From NCBI RefSeq assembly GCF_963929015.1, contig NZ_CAWVHE010000011.1, positions 62,001 to 126,000 of the forward strand: a stretch of DNA of 64,000 nt. Direction: 5' to 3'. This DNA is from Merdimonas sp963929015 (GTDB taxonomy: Bacteria; Bacillota; Clostridia; Lachnospirales; Lachnospiraceae). Within the stretch, counting starts at the first letter, position 1, and every line of letters begins with the position of its first letter. The notes under the pieces are model-generated. The model saw only the letters and a program-made list of their open reading frames with translations, was not told where the DNA came from and did not search any database. The translations under genes were made by a program, and so were the position numbers. Below, piece by piece: positions 58,447 to 64,000 of this stretch.

Positions 58447-60858
58447 ATGCAGTACAACCGAAAACTAATGATCAGTACGGCAGGGAGCCGGAAAGCCATC
58501 TATTGGCCGAAAAGTGAAATGCTGTGGTCCGAGTTTACGGAAAAATTAAAAGTCCCGGTTCGCAGTACGGAAACATTGGAGGAATACCTGGCGCTGCCAA
58601 AGAACCGGCAGGCAGAACTTAAAGATGTAGGCGGCTTCGTAGGGGGCTATTTTGAGAATGACCGGAGAAAGAGCGCATATGTCCAGGGGAGAGATCTTCT
58701 GACCCTGGATCTGGATAACATCCCTGCCGGACAGACGGAAGACATTTTAAAACGTGTGTCGGGGCTGGGATGCGCCGCGGCTGTGTACAGCACGCGGAAA
58801 CATGCCGGCTATGCACCCAGGCTCCGAGTGATCCTTCCGTTAGACCGTACAGCCACGGCAGACGAGTATGAGCCGGCTGCCCGGAAGGCAGCGTCCCTGA
58901 TCGGGATGGAGTTCTGTGACCCGACTACTTTTGACCCCTGCCGGCTGATGTACTGGCCGAGCTGCTGTAAGGACGGGGAGTTCATATCCGAGGTCTATGA
59001 CCGCCCTTTCTGCAGCCTGGACGGGCTCCTGGGGATGTACCAGGATTGGAAAGATATCTCCGAGTGGCCGCAGGTTCCGGGGAGCGATGCAATCCAGAAA
59101 CGGCGGCTGGCCAGGCAGGAAGACCCGACTACGAAAAAGAACCTTGTGGGGGCGTTCTGCCGTACATACAGCATTACCGCGGCAATGGAGCATTTCATCC
59201 CAGGGATGTATGAACCGACAGATGTGCCTGGCAGGTACACCTATACCGGTGGATCCACTACAGGCGGAGCCATCGTCTATGACGGCGATCTGTTCCTGTA
59301 CTCCCACCACGCTACAGACCCATGCTCCGGACAGCTGGTCAACGCCTTTGACCTGGTGCGGCTCCATAAGTTCAGCGACCTGGATCGGGAGGCCAAGGAA
59401 GACACGCCGACAAATCGGCTTCCGTCATTTGCAGCCATGTCGAAACTGGCCAAAGAGGATTATGGCGTATCCGGCCTGATGATCAAAGAGAGGTACGAGG
59501 AGGCAAAGGAAGTATTTAACACCCAGCAGCCGGCCGGGGATGCGCTTAAAACAGATGAGATCGACCTGGAGTGGATCCGGAACCTTACCAGGGACGGCGG
59601 CGGAAAGATTGAGAAGACGATCAGCAACGTGACCATGGTCCTGGAGAACGACCCCCTTTTAAAGGGAAAGATTGTGACGGACGAGTTCGCCAGTTGCGGG
59701 ATGGTGCTGGGGGCAATGCCCTGGGATCAGCGGACAGAGAAGCGGCGCTGGACAGATGTGGACTATGCCGGGTTCTACCGGTACATGGAGACATTCTACG
59801 GCATTACCGGGCGTGAGAAGCTGGACAGTGGCCTTCTGATCGTCAGCAGCCAGAACCGGATCAATGATGTAAAAGAATATCTGACGGGGCTGAAATGGGA
59901 CGGCGTGAAGCGCCTGGATACCCTTCTTATAGACTATCTGGGCGCGGATAATAACCTATACAGCCGGTCAGTGATCCGGAAGTCCTTGTGTGCCGCAGTA
60001 GCCCGTGCGGTAACAGGAGGAGTGAAGTATGATTATATGCCGATCTTTACCGGGCCGCAGGGCATCGGGAAAAGCACCTTCCTTGCCACACTGGGCAGGG
60101 ACTGGTTTTCAGACTCAATGACGACGTTTGAAGGGAAGGAAGCGGCAGAGTTGATCCAGGGGACCTGGATCAACGAGGTCGGGGAGCTGACGGCCATGAC
60201 GAAGCAGGAGACCAGTGCCGTAAAGCAGTTTTTAAGCAAGACGCACGACATTTACCGGGCGGCCTATGGGCGCCAGACGAATAAATATCCCCGGCGCTGC
60301 GTGTTCTTCGGGACATCCAACGACAGTGAATTTCTGAAGGACTCTACAGGGAACCGGCGGTTCTGGCCGGTAGATGTCGGGGTACATAAGCCTAAAAAGT
60401 CTATATGGAATGACCTTCCGGGAGAAGTAGACCAGATCTGGGCAGAGGCATACTGCTACTGGGTGCTGGGGGAGCCGCTGTATCTGTCAAAAGAAGCAGA
60501 AGCCCTGGCAGAGGAACAGCAGGAGATCCACAGGGAATCCCACGCAAAGGAAGGGATCATCCGGGAATTCCTGGAAAAAAGGATCCCTTCAGAGTGGGAC
60601 AGCTATGACCTGATGCGGCGCCGGCAGTTCTGGAGCGGGACGCTGAAACTTCCGGCGGAGGAGGCGCTGGTAGACCGGGAAAAGGTCTGTGCCGTGGAGA
60701 TATGGCAGGAGTGTTTTAATGGAGATCCCAAATTTATGAAGAGACAAGACAGCACGGAGATCAACAGTATTTTAGGGAACATTAAGGGATGGAAAAGAAA
60801 CAAAAGTGTGAGGAGGTATGGGTTCTATGGGACACAGAAAGGATTTGAACGGGCGTAA
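58447..60858 (+). CDS. VapE-like primase/helicase
   Basis: 803 residues. The N-terminal half has a primase-polymerase-like fold (LLTLDLDNIPAG as the metal-binding Asp pair; AAAVYSTRKHAGYAPRLRVILPLDR), the C-terminal half the virulence-associated-E ATPase with GPQGIGKSTFLATLG near 534, INEVGELTAM and GTSNDSEFLKDSTGNRRFWPV. It should prime and unwind at the phage origin. A cluster of GTAAAC motifs begins in its stop codon. Confidence 0.93.
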   Translation: MQYNRKLMISTAGSRKAIYWPKSEMLWSEFTEKLKVPVRSTETLEEYLALPKNRQAELKDVGGFVGGYFENDRRKSAYVQGRDLLTLDLDNIPAGQTEDILKRVSGLGCAAAVYSTRKHAGYAPRLRVILPLDRTATADEYEPAARKAASLIGMEFCDPTTFDPCRLMYWPSCCKDGEFISEVYDRPFCSLDGLLGMYQDWKDISEWPQVPGSDAIQKRRLARQEDPTTKKNLVGAFCRTYSITAAMEHFIPGMYEPTDVPGRYTYTGGSTTGGAIVYDGDLFLYSHHATDPCSGQLVNAFDLVRLHKFSDLDREAKEDTPTNRLPSFAAMSKLAKEDYGVSGLMIKERYEEAKEVFNTQQPAGDALKTDEIDLEWIRNLTRDGGGKIEKTISNVTMVLENDPLLKGKIVTDEFASCGMVLGAMPWDQRTEKRRWTDVDYAGFYRYMETFYGITGREKLDSGLLIVSSQNRINDVKEYLTGLKWDGVKRLDTLLIDYLGADNNLYSRSVIRKSLCAAVARAVTGGVKYDYMPIFTGPQGIGKSTFLATLGRDWFSDSMTTFEGKEAAELIQGTWINEVGELTAMTKQETSAVKQFLSKTHDIYRAAYGRQTNKYPRRCVFFGTSNDSEFLKDSTGNRRFWPVDVGVHKPKKSIWNDLPGEVDQIWAEAYCYWVLGEPLYLSKEAEALAEEQQEIHRESHAKEGIIREFLEKRIPSEWDSYDLMRRRQFWSGTLKLPAEEALVDREKVCAVEIWQECFNGDPKFMKRQDSTEINSILGNIKGWKRNKSVRRYGFYGTQKGFERA

Positions 60859-61022
60859 ACCAAAGCGTAAACTTACCCGTAAACTTTATAGGAAAAAGGT
60901 GTAAACTTGTAAACTTAGGCGAAAAATCGTGCTGGTTTACGTTTACGGGAAAGTTTACATAAAAGTTTACGGAAAAAAGCCCTAAAAATCAACGTTTACA
61001 AGTATATGTAAACCATGTAAAC
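60855..61022. repeat. Twelve GTAAAC motifs, candidate prophage replication origin
   Basis: Seven direct copies (60855, 60867, 60879, 60901, 60909, 61008, 61017) and five inverse copies GTTTAC (60935, 60941, 60953, 60965, 60994) lie in 168 bases. The first three are spaced by exactly 12. AT-rich DNA, a twofold ACGCCCTA and a CGCGCG-rich palindrome follow up to 61120. The 280-base gap has no gene. Confidence 0.75.
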
Positions 61023-61138
61023 CAACTTTATATAGAGTACTAAAAAGTAATAGTTAGGGGTATATATATACGCCCTATACGCCCTAATTAGGAAGTCTAT
61101 AACGCGCGTTACGCGCGCGAGAAAAGGAGGGCTGAAAA

Positions 61139-61426
61139 GTGAGAGAAAAAGAGATTGAAAAGCGGCTGGTTGCAGGTGTGAAAAATCTGGGAGGGAAAGC
61201 CTATAAGTGGGTAAGCCCGGGAAACAATGGGGTGCCTGACAGGATCGTGATCCTTCCAGGAAGGGCGCCGGTGTTCGTGGAACTGAAGACAGAGTCCGGA
61301 AGGCTGACGGCGCTGCAGCAAGTACAGATCAGCAGGCTCAAGGACCTGGGGCAGGATGTCCTGGTGCTGTACGGGTGGGAACAGGTAAAAGATTTTTTAG
61401 AGGAGTGTCAGAAAAATGGAGTTTAA
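61139..61426 (+). CDS. VRR-NUC domain nuclease
   Basis: 95 residues from GTG 61139 (AAAAGGAGGG). Typical stand-alone VRR-NUC: GGKAYKWVSPGNNGVPDRIVILPGRAPVFVELKTESGRLTALQQVQISRL, with D in GVPDRIV and E-x-K in VELKTE as the catalytic set. It probably resolves branched replication intermediates together with the helicase, whose ATG lies in its last codons. Confidence 0.93.
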   Translation: MREKEIEKRLVAGVKNLGGKAYKWVSPGNNGVPDRIVILPGRAPVFVELKTESGRLTALQQVQISRLKDLGQDVLVLYGWEQVKDFLEECQKNGV

Positions 61427-62801
61427 ACCGCATGCCTATCAGGCACACTGCATCCGGAAGATCGAAGAGATCCCAAAACTTGGATTATTCCTCGATATGG
61501 GCCTTGGCAAGACAGTGACGACGCTGACAGCCGTGAAGGACTTGAAGTATAACCGGTTTGAGGTGCGGAAAGTTTTGGTGATCGCCCCGAAGAAGGTGGC
61601 CGAGGGTACCTGGACGAAAGAAAAAGATAAATGGGATCATACTCGGATGCTGCGGGTTTCCCAGGTGCTTGGCAGCCAGGCGAAACGGATCCGGGCGCTG
61701 AACACGCCGGCGGATCTGTACATCATCAACCGAGAGAATGTGGTGTGGCTGGTGGATTACTATCGGAACGCCTGGCCGTTTGATATGGTGATCGTGGATG
61801 AAAGCAGCAGTTTTAAGAGCCATAAGGCAAAGCGCTTCAAGGCGCTGGCTAGTGTAGGCGGGCTGATCAGCCGGATGGTGGAGCTGACGGGTACCCCTTC
61901 CCCCAATGGCCTGGAAGATCTCTGGGCGCAGGTGTATCTCCTGGACGGAGGCGAACGCCTGGGGAAACGGTATACCCAGTTCCGGGAACGGTACTTCCAG
62001 CCGGACAGGAGAGGGCCTGACGGCATGGTGTACAGCTATGAGGCAAAGCCGGGGACACAGGAGAGCATCTTGCAGAAGATATCCGACATCTGCATCTCCA
62101 TGAAGGCGGAGGATTACCTGCAGCTGCCGGACATCACTTATCATGAGATCCCGGTGGAACTGGATCCGAAAGCTAAGAAAGCATACCTGGAGCTGGAGAG
62201 AAAGATGGTGCTGGAGCTGCCGGAGGATGAGGAGGAGATCAGCGTAGCCAGCGCGGCAGCCTTAAGCAATAAACTCCTGCAGCTGGGCAACGGGGCCATC
62301 TATGATGAGGACCGGCAGTACCACGAGATCCACAACTGCAAGATCGAGGCGTTCCTGGAGCTGATCGAATCCCTGCAGGGAAAGCCGGCACTGGTGTTTT
62401 ACAATTTCCAGCATGACCGGATCCGGATGCTGAAAGCTTTGGAGAAGATGAAACTTAGGGTAAGGGAGCTGAAAACGACACAGGATGAGGATGACTGGAA
62501 CGCTGGGAAGATTGACGTCCTGTTGACCCATCCGGCCAGCAGTGCTTACGGATTGAACCTGCAGCAGGGCGGAAACCACGTGGTCTGGTTCGGCCTTACC
62601 TGGAACTATGAACTGTACACTCAGGCCAACAAACGTCTGCATCGGCAGGGCCAGCAGGAGAAGGTGATCGTCCACCATCTGATCTGCAGCGGCACCCGGG
62701 ATGAAGATGTGATGGATGCCCTGCAACGGAAGGATGATGTGCAGGGTTGGGTAATGCAGAGCCTAAAGGCAAGGATTAAAGCAATCAAGGAGGGAAAATA
62801 A
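61416..62801 (+). CDS. SNF2-like DEAD/DEAH helicase
   Basis: 461 residues: Walker A FLDMGLGKTVTTLTAVKDL near 30, VIVDESSSFKSHKAKRFK near 127, LTGTPSPNGLEDLWAQVYLLDGG, and motif VI QANKRLHRQGQ near 414. It is the usual partner of VRR-NUC in phages and overlaps it by 11 bases. It remodels DNA or protein-DNA complexes at forks. Confidence 0.93.
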   Translation: MEFKPHAYQAHCIRKIEEIPKLGLFLDMGLGKTVTTLTAVKDLKYNRFEVRKVLVIAPKKVAEGTWTKEKDKWDHTRMLRVSQVLGSQAKRIRALNTPADLYIINRENVVWLVDYYRNAWPFDMVIVDESSSFKSHKAKRFKALASVGGLISRMVELTGTPSPNGLEDLWAQVYLLDGGERLGKRYTQFRERYFQPDRRGPDGMVYSYEAKPGTQESILQKISDICISMKAEDYLQLPDITYHEIPVELDPKAKKAYLELERKMVLELPEDEEEISVASAAALSNKLLQLGNGAIYDEDRQYHEIHNCKIEAFLELIESLQGKPALVFYNFQHDRIRMLKALEKMKLRVRELKTTQDEDDWNAGKIDVLLTHPASSAYGLNLQQGGNHVVWFGLTWNYELYTQANKRLHRQGQQEKVIVHHLICSGTRDEDVMDALQRKDDVQGWVMQSLKARIKAIKEGK

Positions 62802-63122
62802 GTGTTAGTTGAGAAGTCGAGAGCGGAAGCAATCAAAGCTTTCCTGAGCGGAAGAAAGGTTAATGTGCTGACTGAATTTGAAGATGGGTCAATGGCAGTG
62901 GAATCCATTGAAGCGATCCTGTCAGAGGAGGATACCCGCTATCTAGTGGATGTTCCGGCCGTGGAAGATCCGGAGTTTCGGCAGGCTGTAGAGGATATGG
63001 TCCATGGATCTGATCAGGACGCCATGGATGAAAAAGATTCTATGAAGGGTGAACTTTTGCCCCCCCCTCACGAGGCCGGAGACAGAACAACCTCCGGCCG
63101 GAAAATCAAAAAAAGGAATTAG
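62802..63122 (+). CDS. Hypothetical prophage protein, probably frameshifted at a poly-C tract
   Basis: 106 residues from GTG 62802 (AAGGAGG). The front (EAIKAFLSGRKVNVLTEFEDGSMAVESIEAILSEEDTRYLVDVP) is regular. After KGELLPPP at the C8 run (63060-63067) the frame becomes basic and ends soon. Adding one C would carry the frame into the helix-turn-helix region that follows, giving one protein of about 211 residues. Either a phase-variable gene, a real mutation or a homopolymer error. Confidence 0.6.
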   Translation: MLVEKSRAEAIKAFLSGRKVNVLTEFEDGSMAVESIEAILSEEDTRYLVDVPAVEDPEFRQAVEDMVHGSDQDAMDEKDSMKGELLPPPHEAGDRTTSGRKIKKRN

Positions 63123-63436
63123 CCCTGGAGCTGTTTGATAAAGGGATATCGGTAAAAGAAATCGCAGATCGGATCGGGGCAAAATACAACACAGTGTACT
63201 ACTGGATCCATGCAAAGACACAGAAAAAACCAGGATGGAATCAGGACCGGCATGCATGCCGGACTTGTGTGTACAGGGCGACCGGCACACTGAAAACGAA
63301 TGGCGCCGGCTGCGACTATGCAGATATAACGCAGCATATCAGAGACTGCAGTGTGGAAGACTGCGACAAGTATATCAAGGGGGCACCCAAATCGAAAAAG
63401 AGGCAGGTAAAGAACAATGGGAAAGAAAATGAGTGA
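63053..63436 (+). pseudogene. Helix-turn-helix part of the frameshifted prophage gene
   Basis: Open from 63053 with no convincing start before GTG 63194. KKELALELFDKGISVKEIADRIGAKYNTVYYWI is a clear helix-turn-helix, followed by a Cys-containing tail (HACRTCVYRATGTLKTNGAGCDYADITQHIRDCSVEDCDKY) that may bind zinc with five or six cysteines. It lacks its own ribosome site and is best read as the second half of the 62802 gene. Confidence 0.6.
63060..63067 (+). repeat. Poly-C tract of 8 in a coding region
   Basis: Eight consecutive C inside the gene at 62802, exactly where its reading frame stops matching the downstream helix-turn-helix frame. Confidence 0.85.
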
Positions 63437-63803
63437 ATATATGGCCGGCCGGGATGACGGGCTTCTCCTGGCGCTGAAAATTGTCAAAGAAGACGGAGTG
63501 GAAGCGCTGGAGAAGGAGATACATTTCCGGAACCTTACCGGGATACATACGGCGCTGGCGAAGAAAGAACTTGATCAGGCAAGTGTAAAGATTAAGGAAA
63601 TGACGATCGATACGATCACCGTCTTAAGCGCGGCCACTCTCCGGGATGAGTTCGAGTTCGGAAAGAAACGGATCAGCCGGTTCATAAACCGGTTAAACCT
63701 GAAGGCAGAGTGCCTGATGGACGACTATGTAACATGGCAGGAGATCATTGATGACCTCAAAGAGGATATAGGGCTGGAGCTGACGATCAGGAGGAATGAT
63801 TGA
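63417..63803 (+). CDS. Hypothetical prophage protein, helical
   Basis: 128 residues from ATG 63417 (or ATG 63429). All helical by composition: AGRDDGLLLALKIVKEDGVEALEKEI, TALAKKELDQASVKIKEMTIDTITVLSAATLRDEFEFGKKRISRFINRLNLKAECL. The second half resembles small phage proteins encoded before the packaging genes. It overlaps the end of the helix-turn-helix frame by 20 bases. Confidence 0.6.
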   Translation: MGKKMSEYMAGRDDGLLLALKIVKEDGVEALEKEIHFRNLTGIHTALAKKELDQASVKIKEMTIDTITVLSAATLRDEFEFGKKRISRFINRLNLKAECLMDDYVTWQEIIDDLKEDIGLELTIRRND

Positions 63804-64000
63804 TATGAGATACACAGAATATCATGCCGGGGTAGCGGTGATTAAGGATAAGTCGCTGCTTCCCGGAGCGATGGAGAAGTTGGCCAAGATCGAGGACATG
63901 GATGACATCCCACAGATCTGTTGTGATGAGTATTGCAAGTATCCCGGACGGTGCAGGTCGCAGACAGAAACAGATCAAATCTGTGATGAGTGTAAGCTGG
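63804..64000 (+). CDS. Partial prophage gene at the window edge
   Basis: Starts at ATG 63804 after AGGAGG and is open to the end. 65 residues are visible (RYTEYHAGVAVIKDKSLLPGAMEKLAKIEDM), then a Cys-rich stretch CCDEYCKYPGRC...CDECKL that suggests zinc binding. Family not recognised. Confidence 0.6.

Overview
The window looks like a chromosome segment of a gut Lachnospiraceae (Clostridia). The evidence is Firmicute-type Shine-Dalgarno sites and sigma-A promoters, a spoIIID gene, a Tn916-type integrase module, a selenium-dependent molybdenum hydroxylase cluster, and a prophage replication module (DUF2800, DUF2815, family A polymerase, VapE, VRR-NUC, SNF2 helicase) common in that family. No rRNA, tRNA or CRISPR array was seen.

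Layout. (1) 1-5.9 kb is an AT-rich accessory patch. It holds decayed mobile-element genes (methyltransferase, ParB, an IS21 IstB fragment) around two intact unknown genes: a TPR protein with a C-terminal HEPN-like RNase domain and a membrane-anchored coiled-coil protein. (2) 5.9-16.1 kb is one long operon behind a consensus promoter: half-size HsdS, HsdM, metallo-beta-lactamase-fold protein, four-helix membrane protein, full HsdS, two tiny ORFs, HsdR, a YgjP-like metalloprotease and an Mrr-like endonuclease. (3) 16.2-21.7 kb is the right end of an integrative mobilizable element: XRE regulator, candidate oriT, MobC without a relaxase, iteron-like repeats, RepA-like initiator, DnaC-like loader, excisionase, integrase and arm-type repeats.

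(4) 21.7-30.8 kb mixes core and small accessory genes: a PemK/MazF-like toxin behind a five-hairpin leader, a SWIM zinc-finger protein, SpoIIID, an HPr-like protein, a frameshifted MATE transporter, full-length GMP synthetase, a Phd/ParE-type toxin-antitoxin pair, a truncated Crp regulator, and a second GMP synthetase lacking the glutaminase domain. (5) 30.9-36.4 kb is a dltABCD-like operon with an extra PLP fold-III decarboxylase inserted after the adenylation gene. I consider it the best candidate for an undescribed system, an exopolymer-aminoacylation pathway with a non-standard substrate. It lies between two copies of a 53-bp promoter segment. (6) 36.4-39.0 kb is an ArsR / HMA protein / P1B-ATPase metal-efflux locus. 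(7) 39.1-48.8 kb carries enzyme I of the PTS, an Rpn-family nuclease, a six-gene molybdenum hydroxylase operon (YqeB-YqeC fusion, FAD, 2Fe-2S and Mo subunits, MocA), and a secreted PcsB-like/3D-domain protein.

(8) 48.9-64.0 kb is the left part of a prophage. It has an integrase, a PH-domain protein, an ImmA/ImmR-type lysogeny module with face-to-face promoters and repeated TTGCGCAA operators, then early and replication genes. A cluster of twelve GTAAAC motifs between VapE and the VRR-NUC gene is a candidate replication origin. Two poly-C tracts (15 and 8 C) occur in the prophage, and the second coincides with an apparent frameshift. The window ends inside a prophage gene.

All calls come from reading the sequence and from family knowledge. 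No database search was run.
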